Of a DNA stretch of 64,000 nt, positions 32,446-43,720 are shown one piece after another. Source of the stretch: Macrosoma leucophasiata. Taxonomy: Eukaryota > Arthropoda > Insecta > Lepidoptera > Hedylidae. The notes below the pieces were generated by a model that was given only the letters and a program-made list of their open reading frames with translations, was not told where the DNA came from and searched no databases. Numbering within the stretch: position 1 is the stretch's first letter; every line of letters begins with the position of its first letter. A program made the translations under genes and the position numbers. The stretch spans positions 9,320,001 to 9,384,000 of the forward strand of contig JAWQUS010000003.1 of NCBI GenBank assembly GCA_036365455.1, written 5' to 3'.

Positions 32446-34229
32446 TAAAAAGATTAGCTGTTGGCCCCGGGACAGCCCGCGTGGATGTCGATTTATAAAA
32501 AAAAAAATTTGCGATCCCGTGGAAATGTCCTAATCAAGTTTCCCGTCGCGTACCTACATACCTATGTGTGGAAAAATCTCTGTCTAATTTCAAAATTTTA
32601 GCGGTGATTTTGACATAATACTGGAGCATGTATTTTTAACCGACTTCGAAAAATAGAGGCGGTTATAAATTCGTCGAAAGTCGGTGCCAAGCCAATAATA
32701 CGGTCCGCGCGTTAGGACTAATATTGTGCTGTTGTAGTACCTACCTACTATGTCAAGCTACCAAATGCGGCTATTTGAAACGCAGTGAAATATGCTCTAA
32801 ATTTTTTTATTTCGCTTGACACGGACTTCAAACCTATGAGTAAGTAATTGTCTAATAATAATTAGTAGGTTACGTGTTTTTCCCTTAAAATGAAATTATC
32901 TTAATAATCTTCATTAGTTTTTTTTTTAATTTTATTTATTCCTTCCATCACTTTTCAAGTCTCTAAGTTAGAAACTACCAAAAAGCTCACACAATTTTTA
33001 ACCTCAATTCCATGCAAACAATATCAATAATATTTTTTTTAATTATTCCTAATCATAAGCCTGTATACTAATTTTTATACTGTTTAGGTCAGGAATGAGA
33101 AACTTTCCATAAAAAATTTACCACTTCATTTTCCCCCTTTAGGACAGAATTTATCAATTTCGTCTACACAGATAATTTTTTATTGTAATCCAAAATGCTT
33201 ATACCTGTTGTCATATAGTCCTTTATATTTATCTCTAAAAATTCTTTCTTATACATCATGAATGGAACCCTTGTACCAAATTTTAAGTCTCTAGGAACAG
33301 TAGTTTCATATAACATTTTCGTATACAATTACAAAATCGAAAGCAAATAAATAACCAATGTAGAATCAACCGTCTAATTCAGAGCATAGGTAGCGCGGCC
33401 GCTGCCCCGACTTAAGTACTTAAGTACAGCATTAGCGCGTTTTAAAAAACTTGTGACCCCATCCATCAAAGGCCATGGGTAACACTGCTTATTATCTTTT
33501 GCCAAGAGTATTAATATTTGTTTTATTTATAGGTATTGCTTTATCTTTTTTTTTGTACCAAAGAGCCTGTTCACTAATATTCCACCTTGAACACTGCGGA
33601 AAGCCCAATACAAATGTCACTCCCTCTTTTAAGGGGATGGGGGTAGATAAAATAAAAAATTGTACTTATTGTTTGTTAGGCTCATAAAGTTCACATACCG
33701 AGTTTTAACTTTCTACCTTGAAAATTGTGGAATGCTCCATACAAATTTCCATCCCCTATTTTAGGGGATGGGGCAGATTTCTAAAAAAAAATATTCAATA
33801 ATAAGCAGATGTTTTTTTTTTAAGTAGCAAAGAGTCCGCGTATCTATTTTTGGCGTTCCAGTTTGAACACTGCCGTAAGCCCAATACCTTCAAATTTCAC
33901 CCCCCGTTTTAAAGGGATGGGGGGAGATTTCTTAAAAAGAATGATGTACCTATTGTTTTTTAAACTCAAGGAGTTCACATACCGAGTTTTAACTTTCTAT
34001 CTTTAAAATTGTGGAATGCTCCATACAAATTTCCACCCCCTATTTTAGGGGGATGGTGATACTAAAAGGAGACAAAAAGTAGCCTATGTTCTTTCTCAAA
34101 GTCAACTCTATCTCTGTACCAAATTTCATCAAAATCGGTTCACTCGTTCGGACGTGAAAAGGTAACAGACAGACAGACAGACAGACAGAGTTACTTTCAC
34201 ATTTATAATATTAGTAGGGATATTATTTA
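32446..34229 (-). mobile_element. Helitron-like composite with internal tandem units
   Basis: The left end TTAGCTGTTGGCCCCGGGAC, with GCGTGGATGTCG, is an inverted, slightly decayed CTAG-type Helitron end. The right end GTTACTTTCACATTTATAAT, followed by ATTAGTA, is the inverted 5' start. Between 33,557 and about 34,060 a ~269-bp unit occurs twice. Each unit has two sub-blocks with TTTTAAGGGGATGGGGG-like cores. The span may contain other insertions, for example the AT-rich 32,640-33,400. No Rep/helicase gene. Confidence 0.5.
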
Positions 34230-34282
34230 CTTGTGGTAGGGGTCTAGTGACGAAGCTATAGATCACCGCATTATTATGTATA

Positions 34283-35205
34283 GGGGAAGATGGGGTAATG
34301 GGAGTCAGCGGGTAATAAGAGTCACCTACATATCCACGAAACTATACACGCAGTCAATGCATAAACTACCTCCCCGTCCCTGCCCTGTGTCCCCGCTATT
34401 GCGTTAGATGACTCAAGTTTGTAGGCGCACGCGCATTTGAGATATTGTAGTATTTTGTTTTTACGCCCCGCTGATCTTATTTTTCGTCGGTGAAACAAAT
34501 GATAAATGTCGAATACTTCCAATAAACAGTCATTAATTTTACACGTATGCGGACTAACACACAATAATCAGACTTTCCGAGCATTGATGTGCAGTTTTAT
34601 ACTCCCTCAATAATTTCTAAGATATTTTTTTTTTCATTATCATATTTGTGGGTAGTGAGAGTCAGATGATTGCCATTCTTACGGACCATAGTGTCGACAG
34701 ATGGACTAGACCCTAGATCGTCTAGATTCCAGGGAAAGGCGGCCTGGCACTAAGGCAGGGAAAGTTCGGAATATTTATGACAGTTATCAGTCAAATATGC
34801 TGAAAAATGGGGTCGTTTTTAATCTATAGGCTCTATTTATCTAGCTGATCCCATTGTCATCCCCTGACAATGTCTTTGAATAAAGACATACATCATATGG
34901 GCTACGTTCTCACATGGTATTTTAGTTGAAACTTGCCGGAAGGTTATATTTGCCATATGTGCTAAATTTTCTTTGCCCATAAGGTGATCACCATTACCCC
35001 CACGTCAGTGCAATAGAAGTCAAAACGATTTTTTTGTAAAACTGTTATAATTCCTAAAGTTGCATGCCCAATTCATTAAAATTGATCTCAATTGATAGTC
35101 AAATAAGTAAAGCTGACGTGTAGTCGGTTGCAATAAATATTTTGTTTGAAATTAAGTTTTTATTTCATGTTGCGCTTAGGTGACTCCCATTACCCTATCT
35201 TCCCC
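34283..35205. mobile_element. Non-autonomous TIR element M5 (923 bp)
   Basis: TIRs of 25 bp (GGGGAAGATGGGGTAATGGG, then AGTCA) with one mismatch, flanked by TA on both sides. Related words recur inside: GGTAATAAGAGTCACC near the left end, GTGAGAGTCAG at about 34,655, TGATCCCATTGTCATCCC at about 34,845 and GTGATCACCATTACCCCC at about 34,985. These may be extra transposase-binding sites. The 80-codon minus frame inside is not a recognisable transposase. Confidence 0.78.
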
Positions 35206-35244
35206 TACTTATCACCCGCTAAGTGGTCTCTAGTGTTCAGTATA

Positions 35245-35300
35245 TATGTATCTTCATACCAGGGCCCTACTGGATAGGCAGAGAGCGTGGAGCACTTAGC
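35245..35300 (-). mobile_element. LINE tail fragment
   Basis: ATCTTCATACCAGGGCCCTA...GGCAGAGAGCGTGGAGCACT is a short copy of the recurrent LINE tail. Confidence 0.4.
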
Positions 35301-35302
35301 CT

Positions 35303-35444
35303 GGGTTGCACCACGACTTTTGTTAAATTTAAAGTTATTGTAACATTTCACATCCTTTTCTAACTTAAAGAAATCTGTTAAAGTTAGAGCAAGATGTGAA
35401 ATTTTATAAAAACTTTAACTTTAACAAAAGTCGTGGTGCAAACT
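35303..35444. mobile_element. Small TIR element M6 (142 bp)
   Basis: TIRs of about 33 bp: GGTTGCACCACGACTTTTGT at left and its inverse (ACAAAAGTCGTGGTGCAAAC) at right, each extended by TTAAA...AAAGTT. The inner 70 bp also pairs partly (ATTTCACATC / GATGTGAAAT), so the whole unit folds into one long hairpin. Confidence 0.78.
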
Positions 35445-36031
35445 CGAGAGAAACATGTCAAAACAAGTATTGAGCCCATGACCTTGTTGCCACAGTACCG
35501 CTCAAAACATGCAGCAGTTTTAAATCATCCAAAAATATTGCAAATTAGACTTTATTAGTGTATAAATAAGGTACTAATATTATCGACCAGATTTAATATT
35601 AGCATATATTAGCAGTAAAAGAAAAACAATTTTATAGACGATTTTATACTCATCTTACATACCACTGTATAATAGGTAGGTATACAGTTTTAGAATACTA
35701 AAAAAAAAACATTGTAATTTTTCTTGTGATTCTTGTAACCATAAACATTTTTACATAGACAATCACAACTTTGTATCATGGTAGCACTTGTGTAACCACA
35801 GTTTTACGCTGCCCAACCCTAATAAAATCCTCATCAGCTTATCCAAAAAGGGATGAAGTTACGAAAAGTTTCATACGGGGTTTAATTTGGATTGAAACAG
35901 CTCATTTGCACCTCGTTAGTTAAGGTCAGAAATCCCTTAAATACAGTAAATTATATCAGACGGAAAAAATACTTGAAGTTCTATTTATTTATGGAGCATA
36001 GACTCAGTTATGACATTTTATAATATATATA
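35445..36031. other. No gene seen
   Basis: AT-rich DNA without a recognisable element. Confidence 0.4.
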
Positions 36032-36300
36032 TACTGCCTCTGTAGCCTAGTGGTAGTAGGCCACAACTACTTCGCTCGTGTCCTGTGTTCGATTCCCGGG
36101 TCGGAAGCTATCAGAGACAACGGTGTAAAATCCTTTATCTCTGGTTCTATTGGGATTTTCCCATCTTCTGGCAGTTTCCCAGTATCTCGGAGTTTGGTAA
36201 TGTGCCCGAAGATGCCAAAGCTTGCCCCAAAACGTAATCGGCGAATCGTTAACATCAATGTGAACTTCAAGCTTGTTTGTGGTGTTGTTACATTAAAGAG
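36032..36300 (+). mobile_element. tRNA-derived SINE
   Basis: Head ACTGCCTCTGTAGCCTAGTG, then box B GTTCGATTCCCGGG, body TATCAGAGACAACGGTGTAA, CTCTGGTTCTATTGGGATTT and GTTTGGTAATGTGCCCG. It ends near GTAATCGGCGAATCG. Same family as 13,430-13,683 on the other strand. Frames across it are incidental. Confidence 0.72.
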
Positions 36301-36381
36301 AAGTCTTATCGGGTTTTTTTTTGTTTCTTTTTTTCAAATAACTCAAAAATTATCATCATCTTGAAAGCATGACAAATGTTA

Positions 36382-36609
36382 AGCGCAATACACACTGAAC
36401 CCGCCGGGCCGCCGACACAGCCCGCCTTCTCAACCCGGCGGCCTACTTATGAAAAGAATCATGTAGGCAACCTGCGCCCGCCCGTGTTGCCTGTCGACAT
36501 GTTGGCGGCTTGTGGTCCGACTTGCAACGAGTAAGGCGGCCATCTAACCGGCCGATAAAAAGTTGGCGACACAGGTCGGCGGCCCGGCAGGCTCAGTGTG
36601 TATTGCACT
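36382..36609. mobile_element. MITE M7, PIF/Harbinger-like (228 bp)
   Basis: TIRs of 35 bp starting AGCGCAATACACACTGA, with three mismatches, reaching GGGCCGCCGAC. Each side carries TTA, the 3-bp duplication typical of PIF/Harbinger elements. It is strongly GC-rich compared with its flanks and non-coding. Confidence 0.8.
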
Positions 36610-37755
36610 TTAGTATTTCACTAGAGAAGACGCTTGTACTACTATTGTTGTAACTTGTACGCAACCATCATACTGATAAAACAGTGAATATTATTCATAA
36701 ATATTCAGAGAAAAATAAGCTCACGTGCCTTGTGATACGGCAAAACTAATAAGAAATTATGTTATAGAGGGAAAAATCACAACAACAAAAATTTTACCAT
36801 ATAATGTGGACTTAAAAACATCTTGGAATACAAAGAATGTTCAAGATGACTCCGCCTTTACGAAAGTGGGACTGAACTATTTGGTAAAAGGTTTGACAAG
36901 ACCTTCGTGGAACTTGTAATTTCATTTCCCGGTCCATAGGTGGAAAAACATATGTATATGTTGGTACGTATCTTTTACATACCTTTGTCTTAGTGTGCTG
37001 TGGACCCTTTTTCTTAAAAAGATATTCCTACGTGAGATTGTGCTACATAATAAACGTAAGATTTTGGGATCGATTTTCTTGTTAGGTAGTTGTATTATGT
37101 TATGTATGGAATTCTATTGCAAAATATTGTTCAAACTAGCTATCAGAATACAACCTGTAGCCTTATCACTAACGTTAGTAAAAAATTCATTCTCAATTAT
37201 TTTTTTTTTACACGGATTCCCGCCACGCCAGGCGAGGCTCGTGCAACCAAGCCGAAAGATAAAAGTGTATAACGACCCAATTGAACATTTGTGTGATGTA
37301 TGTGAAATGTGAGTATTTTAAAAGTTCCTAAATAATCAGTATCTACATACATAAACATTCAATCACAATCGATAATTTCATCTCATCAAAAACAAAATAA
37401 CATGACATCTTATTTGCTAACACAAAAAAATCTTCTTGTTTGTATTTTTACAGATTTTTACCAATGCAAAGTCGTCACTATATATCCTGAGACATCCCAC
37501 AGCGCAAACTGGCTTCCTTATAGCATAACGCGATAGTAAACAGTACATTTTCTCGATTTACCGACTTATTTGCTCACGTTGTATTTCTTTCGTTACAGAA
37601 ACTGAATAAGATTTTACCAAGATGTATTTTCGATTCCCGGATTACTGGTAAAGTAGGTATTACGTATGATTCAGCTTATTTTTTACGTAAATACATTTAT
37701 TTTGATACTTGTATCTATTAGAATTATTTAAGGACGTAATAATACTTTTATAGCT
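36610..37755. other. No firm gene
   Basis: A 64-codon plus frame at 36,725-36,919 (MPCDTAKLIRNYVIEGK...) stands in AT-rich DNA. It has no known motif or splice context and I do not call it. 37,190-37,260 has no clear repeat end. Confidence 0.3.
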
Positions 37756-37990
37756 CGAACCGATAGACGTTGGGGAAGAAGAGTTCTGGAGTGGCGACCG
37801 CATAGCGAAAGACGAGGCGTAGGCAAGCCTATGAAGTAGACCGACAACCTGCGGTTGCGACCGACAGGTAAGTGTTATTCAAAATCATCATCACCATAAT
37901 TTCAGCTTAAAGACGTCCACTGCTCGACAAAGGCCTCCTCCAAAGATTATCACAAGGAACGGTTCTGGCCTGCGCTCCAGCGATTGCCCG
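37756..37990 (+). pseudogene. RTE-type LINE ORF2 C-terminus and 3' end
   Basis: 37,756-37,868 encodes TDRRWGRRVLEWRPHSERRG, followed by VGKP and a stop where RPPTRWTDDL is usual. This is the conserved C-terminal tail of lepidopteran endonuclease-reverse transcriptase (RTE-like) elements. The following 37,885-37,990 (ATCATCATCACCATAATTTC, GACGTCCACTGCTCGACAAA, GGCCTCCTCCAAAG) is the matching 3' repeat. Everything upstream is missing, as expected of a 5'-truncated copy. Confidence 0.7.
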
Positions 37991-38176
37991 CAACCTGTAA
38001 TCATAATGGTTAGTTTAAAATACTCACAGCTGTTTCGGTGGCGTAGTGAATGTAGGCTGGAATCCCAAGTTGCAGGACAAATCACAGAGTAGATAAATAA
38101 TTGTATGTATACATTACACCCGTGCGAAGCCGAGCCGGGCCACTCGTACATATATATATACCTATACACTAGCTCA

Positions 38177-38227
38177 CTAGCGGACCGTCCCGGCTTTGCA
38201 CGGGAGCAATGTTATTTACATTACTAA
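38177..38227 (-). mobile_element. Helitron 3'-end scrap
   Basis: CTAGCGGACCGTCCCGGCTT, with GCACGGG, is an inverted Helitron terminus abutting the next element. Confidence 0.4.
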
Positions 38228-38598
38228 TCTATACAGATAATAAAACAGTAAAATCCGCGTGTCTGTACATTGTATGTATTTACGAAAAACCAATTGGGGG
38301 CGATGTAAAAATAGTATTAGAACACTTTTCAATGATTTTTAATTTTTTTGTCTGTCTGTTTGTCCCTTTGTCCAGGCTAATCTCCGAAGATACTGGACGG
38401 ATTCGAATGAAACTTTTTGTGGTGTATAGATACTAAGCCTGGCCAACATTTAGGCTACTTTTTACTGCGGGAATATCACTCATTCCCACGGGAATCTCTA
38501 CATTTAATTTCATTTTCCTATACAAATAGTCCGTATCTATCAAACCTTTGACACATTATTTCATTGTGAGGCAATGCGAAGTTTGCCGGGTCAGCTAG
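38228..38598 (+). mobile_element. Non-autonomous Helitron (371 bp), intact ends
   Basis: Starts TCTATACAGATAATAAAACA directly after an A and ends GGGTCAGCTAG directly before a T, the A|T target of Helitrons. It contains GTCTGTCTGTTTGTCC and AATAGTCCGTATCTATCAAA, shared with the worn copy at 6,508-6,764. Non-coding. Confidence 0.72.
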
Positions 38599-39393
38599 TA
38601 TCATAATAAAATGAGAATGATTGTGAAAGAATTTTTATGATCGGTTCAGTACTTCTACTAAGATTAGCCCCTTTAAACAAAAAAACAATATACTTCAATG
38701 CATGCATTTGCCTTTGATGATTACAGGCGTGAAGTTACGAAAACAAAGGACTCAAAAACCTTACTAGCGAATCATGAGTGTTTTACATACATCTTTGAAT
38801 GCATGTACTTATTTGCTTATGTAACGTTTCGGAAAATACATACGTGCAGTTCACCACCCCCTTATTGTACACGAAAAAAAGAAGACGGGAAGTTTTATCA
38901 CTCGAAGGGAAAATTCAATTTAATTTTGACAAATCCTTTTTGTGGAATGTTCACGAAGTTTCATAATTTATTTCCGTGCATCTGCAGATATTAAAGAACA
39001 GTTGGTGTTGTCACCTAAATTAAGGTTTAATCCATCATCCGGGTCTACATTTGCATTTAGAAAATTATGAAATTAATATTCTATTATTTGTTTTTAGGAT
39101 TCCGTACACGATGATAAAACGGATGCAGGCATAAGGTCACTCGTGGGTCTATCTGGCTGTCCGTTTGTCGAAGCTTTATTACTTTGAAAATACTGTGGTA
39201 GTGGTCAACACTATCGTGCTCCGGTCAGGTGTACGACCCTCTGATTTTTGGCACAGCGGCGTAGGCCTCAGATGTGACAACATTGAAATCTTTGATTTTT
39301 GTGTTGACGTCTTTAGGCTACACTTACCATCAATGTAAATTGTATGCTTTTTGTTTTTTTTATATTATTTCGCATTAACACATGCTTGTGAAT
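38599..39393. repeat. Repeat scraps, no gene
   Basis: 38,698-38,830 holds the ATGCATGCATTTGCC...GATTACAGGCGTGAAGTTAC block twice in worn form. 39,190-39,345 is repeat C. 39,361-39,392 is the flank of tRNA-like unit 2, whose inverse appears at 24,338. Confidence 0.45.
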
Positions 39394-39469
39394 GCTTCGG
39401 TAGCTCAGTTGGAAGAGCGGCTGGACTAGATTCCCAGTGGCCGCGAGAGTTCGAGTCTCTCCTGAAGTC
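39394..39469 (+). pseudogene. tRNA-like unit 2
   Basis: A 76-nt relative of 24,225-24,299. Acceptor GCTTCGG/CTGAAGT pairs with two G-T wobbles, D arm is GCTC/GAGC, and T arm GAGAG/CTCTC is perfect around TTCGAGT. It has the same abnormal 9-nt anticodon loop (ACTAGATTC) and the same 3' flank CAAATTTTTCTTTCC. The shared defect shows both copies come from one amplified tRNA derivative. Confidence 0.6.
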
Positions 39470-39667
39470 AAATTTTTCTTTCCATTTTTCCTTAAAATGT
39501 ATGCTTTTTTTTGTATATCAATGCTTTTTCGTCATTTCATGAAGGTGTACCTAATGAAAATGTATGTATACATTTTTTATTGTTAGCCAAAAACACGGGA
39601 AATTTCTTAGGTAAAATAGAAAACATGTTTACTTCGCTTATATCGTACTTGTATACTAATATTCAAC

Positions 39668-39842
39668 ATATTCACTCGTGTGGATGTCGTTTAAAAAGTA
39701 TGTAATGTTCTTTCTTAAAGTAAACTCTATCTCTGTATCAAATTTAATTAAAATCGGTTCAGACGTTTGGACGTGAAAAGGAAGAGGACAGACAGACAGA
39801 CAGAGTTACTTTCGCATTTATAATATTAAAAATAATTAGTAG
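39668..39842 (-). mobile_element. Helitron fragment, internally deleted
   Basis: GTGTGGATGTCGTTTAAAAA (3' end without CTAG) leads directly into AAATCGGTTCAGACGTTTGG, GACA repeats and GAGTTACTTTCGCATTTATA. Same type as 32,446-34,229 without the internal units. Confidence 0.5.
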
Positions 39843-40069
39843 GGGTTAAAAAACAAGTTATGTTCTTAAAATGTCTTAAATAAACCGTTTCTATAAGTAA
39901 CACAAGTACATTAAAGGATTGTGAAGCGAGCCATTACACCTGGAAATACGACCACGTTCACTCTGTCAAGAGTGTAACGCAAGCAGAGAATATGTAATAA
40001 TACTACGACGCAAGATAATAAATAGTATTACTTCAAAGTATATTTGAAGTAAAGAAAGTTTCAAATATA

Positions 40070-40542
40070 TAAATATAACTACGTTAAGAAAAACCGACTT
40101 CAAAACCGAAAAGTAAAAAATAATAAAGATTTCATTGTAATTATATACTACCTATTATTTATATGTGCTATTTACTAATAGGTTTGAAGCCGGTGCCAAG
40201 CCTTAAACAAATAATTATATTTTAATCACTTAAATATGAATACGAGCAAATTAATACACTGAACAAAACGGGCGGCGCCGGAACAACCGGCGAATCGTGG
40301 GTGTTTGCATATGTGTTTGAATTCATGCATTTACCTATACCTACCCCTTCGGGGATTACAGACGTGAAGTTACATTTTAATACAATGAAATGCCTACTTT
40401 AGTGATTTTGCCTTGGCACCGACTTCAAACCTATTAGTAAGTAGCACATATAAATAATAGGTAGTATGTAATTACAATTAAATCTTTATTATTTTTTACT
40501 TTTCGGTTTTGAAGTCGGTTTTTCTTAACGTAGTTATATTTA
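40070..40542. mobile_element. MITE family M3, full copy (473 bp)
   Basis: Long inverted arms, 40,070-40,203 and 40,411-40,542, about 133 bp each. They run from TAAATATAACTACGTTAAGA to GGTTTGAAGCCGGTGCCAAG. The centre of ~207 bp carries GGCGAATCGTGGGTGTTTGC and the ATGCATTTACC...GATTACAGACGTGAAGTTAC block. Non-coding; no target duplication recognised. Confidence 0.8.
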
Positions 40543-41712
40543 TTTAATACTTTTTAGTTTATTGCTGCATTGCCAATTATATTAATGTTCACATCTGTTA
40601 AATTTGTAAAATCTGATTTTTTTAGCTTCGTGACAATTAGATACCTAATTTAAATTGTTTAGGTGTGTCGATACAAAATTATTACACGACTATACAAAAT
40701 CAATGAAAAAAATTTATCCACGAAGGAGTAAATAAGCTGTGTTGTGTCGTCGATGAGTAAATGTGTCATTGTCAGTTGTTGTCATCTTGTTGTCATGCGC
40801 ATTGGACTATCTAGGACGTCAGTGGATTCAACGCACTGTATGACAACTCGCCGTCTATTCTTATTCCTTTAGTCTGAGGTGAAAGTAAGTAAAAAAATGC
40901 TCATAAAATAAAGACTGATGGGCCTATCTGAATCAAATTTTTATCGGACCAATTCGAAACTATTTCGCATCAAACAAAAAAAGAATTACGTAAATCGGTC
41001 CAGAAATCTGGGCGAAATTCGCGTACATACATAAAAAATATATATATATACCGGCCGAATTGAGAACCTTCTCGTTTTTTGAACTCGGTTAAAAATTCAA
41101 GGTAAACGCATCAATCTCCGCAGCAAATAAATAATATAATATCGACATTCGTCCCCAGATGCAGACGACTTACGCTGTCAAAGTATTTTTCGAGATACTC
41201 ACTTTAAAAATTCCGACCACTAACATTTCCAAGAGAGTCGAGTTATTGATATGAAAATATGCCAATATACAAAATATTCTCAGGAGGAAGCATTCCTTAA
41301 ACCTGTGAACCTAGTTATTGAGTCGGCGTTATGATACGAAATAAGAAATGTAGGTATGTCAATACGATTTTCAAATTGAATTCAAAATAGCTATGTTTCC
41401 ATACAATGGAACCATTTTCATACCATTTCATGTTTCCGATTTATTAGCAGCTTGCCATGGGTGCAATCACAGACTAATCGGGTATGTCGTCGAAGGGTGC
41501 AATATTTAGCCTATGTCACTCAGAAGATGCAGCTTTCTAATGGGGAAATCAAATATATGTTGTCCAGATAAAGACTTCAAGTGATTTAAGTATTACTTTT
41601 GAAAGCAAGAAAAGAAAAGAAAGAAAGTAAATGCATTTATTAGGACAAAAAGGTACACAAAAGTAAACAAAACAGAAAAAAAATTGAATTAATTAAAACT
41701 AAAACAAAAAAC
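40543..41712. other. No gene seen
   Basis: 40,850-41,090 looks like a repeat tail (TTCTTATTCCTTTAGTCTGA, AAATCGGTCCAGAAATCTGG). Its first words recur at 63,700. The rest is unique-looking AT-rich DNA. Confidence 0.4.
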
Positions 41713-41830
41713 TATGTATGTATGTATCTTCACGCCAGGTCCCTAACGGGGTAGGCAGAGAGTGTAGAGCGCCAGACATCCCGGTTCTGACAAACCTCTC
41801 GTGCCTCGTCTACCTTCATCATTCTCTTCA
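41713..41830 (-). mobile_element. LINE tail fragment
   Basis: ATCTTCACGCCAGGTCCCTA, then GGGTAGGCAGAGAGTG and CGTGCCTCGTCTACCTTCAT, continuing to CATTCTCTTCATAC. On the minus strand this is the end of the ...VDEAREVC...ALYTLCLP reading. Confidence 0.6.
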
Positions 41831-42474
41831 TACTTCTACAAAAAACTAAATTTTAAAAATTGTCCTAAAGGGCTTCAACTCAACAACTTCAACTCAGCAT
41901 TGTGCCGGATTAATAAACCCCGCGCTGGTATTATGTTGGGGCCTTATACTGTGACACTACGGATGCCCAACTGCTGCCAATTTACAGCTGAAAAAAAAAA
42001 AAAAAACTAAAAAAGGACACTAACTTTAAATAATTTTTAAATAATAATATAAATTAAGTACATAAATACCATAAGTTTATTCATAACAAGTAGTCATTTT
42101 TTAAGGTTGGTAAGCCTGTCTAATCATCTCACAAAGCCTGTATATGAACTCATTAAAAGTTGAAATCGTAAACGTGAAAAGCAAAATCTAAATAGAAGTA
42201 GACCATCCAGACTACATTCATAGAATAATGTAGCTTCATTATTTTGTAAAGCTTTACCAGGCTTGCCATAATGGAAAAAGATACGTAAAATAATTATAAC
42301 GGTTGCGTAAGTATTTGAGCAAAGATTCTTTTAACTAGAACTAAATGGAGACTACTTGAGACATATCTAGTGTTTTCAATGAAATTTTATTTCAGTATCA
42401 AACCTATTTACCACAACATAGTATGAAATCAACATCGGGAATATTGGTTCATACATCTTTTATCGAAATAATTT

Positions 42475-43110
42475 AAAGGACATGTTGCAAAAATGTATGG
42501 ATCTCCGGCCATGTATTGTACACAATATCATTAACAGGCAAAATCAATATAAAACGTTTTTTACTGCATATTTTCACTTATTTAGCTTTGTTTGCAGTAA
42601 CAAAACATTATTTGCAGTTAGAATTGCAACTCAAAACCAACATAGCGAATATGGCGGGCGATGTCATTTTGACAATTTCATTTTTTAAATTGTTTTTTAT
42701 AGTATAATAATATAGTACTTGGAGAAAAAAGTAATATTTTCTAAACACTATCAAAATCGATTTCATGTGTTAATACTATACTAATCGATTCCCTATTTAA
42801 AAAATTCATCGGAACTTATATATATTGATTGATTCGATACATGGGTTTTTTTATAATATGTGATGCACTAGTAAGATACAGATAGCGTTAGTTTTGTTTT
42901 ATCTACATAGGTAGGTACTATCCCAAGCGTCGGCTGTATCGCCGCCATGTTGAACATGGTTGAAAATGTTAAAATCGTTTGAATTAAATGTGGTTGTAAC
43001 TCTAAAATATATTCTTGATTAAATTAATTGTATTTTTTTCGGATTCTACTTTAATTTACCCATTTTTTGAGGACATGTACGAACCAGAGCCAAGCTCGCA
43101 ACATCTCTTT
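42475..43110 (+). mobile_element. MITE family M1, copy 2 (both ends)
   Basis: 636 bp. Left end AAAGGACATGTTGC and right end GCAACATCTCTTT form a 13-14-bp TIR. Internal blocks are shared with 11,773-12,344 and 55,779-56,279. Non-coding. No clear target duplication. Confidence 0.72.
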
Positions 43111-43720
43111 TGGTAGGATTCCTTAAAATAACAAACCCACGCGGATTGAAATTCAAGACGTACTAAAGGAGAATGATACATTTCTAGGCCCAGGTGTTAA
43201 CACTGTACAAATTATGTCATTTTCAAATGACTATAAAATAAATAATTTGAAATTCGGGCATTTTTTAAATTGCCAGTGATTGTAAAAGTATATAATAGAA
43301 GTTGGGTTAGATTGCAAATTGTAAATTATATTACAAAATGTACTGTGTGATGGGTTAGTAACGATTTTGCAGGACTAAAATTACCCGTCTCCTTTTTAGA
43401 ATAAGACGAGTCCCTCGCATCATAGTAAAATGTTTCTAATATTCTGGCAACGGAGTCGTCAAATATCTCTAACGCCGCCATAACTTCAAATACTCGGAGC
43501 GTTGACCGAATTCGAGGAGAAAATATACGAACATGTTTATTTATTTTGCCACATTACATAGAACGTTGCTTTCGTGTACTCTTGTAAAAAAATATTTTTA
43601 GCATCTGAGACACCGTCGTAAAAACCGAATAAACGAAAACGGTGAGAAGCGAATGTTTATAAATTTTTAAGCAAGTTTTTTTTTTTCAGATAAGATAATG
43701 TACTTAAGTGTTTGACCATA
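43111..43720. other. No gene seen
   Basis: AT-rich unique-looking DNA up to the TA that precedes MITE M4 copy 3. Confidence 0.4.

Noticed and set aside
34322..34564. 80-codon minus frame as transposase of M5
   Set aside because: No DDE or DNA-binding motif; it begins in the TIR and looks incidental.
36725..36919. 64-codon plus frame as a small gene
   Set aside because: No splice context, motif or neighbouring coding DNA; length is within chance for this much sequence.
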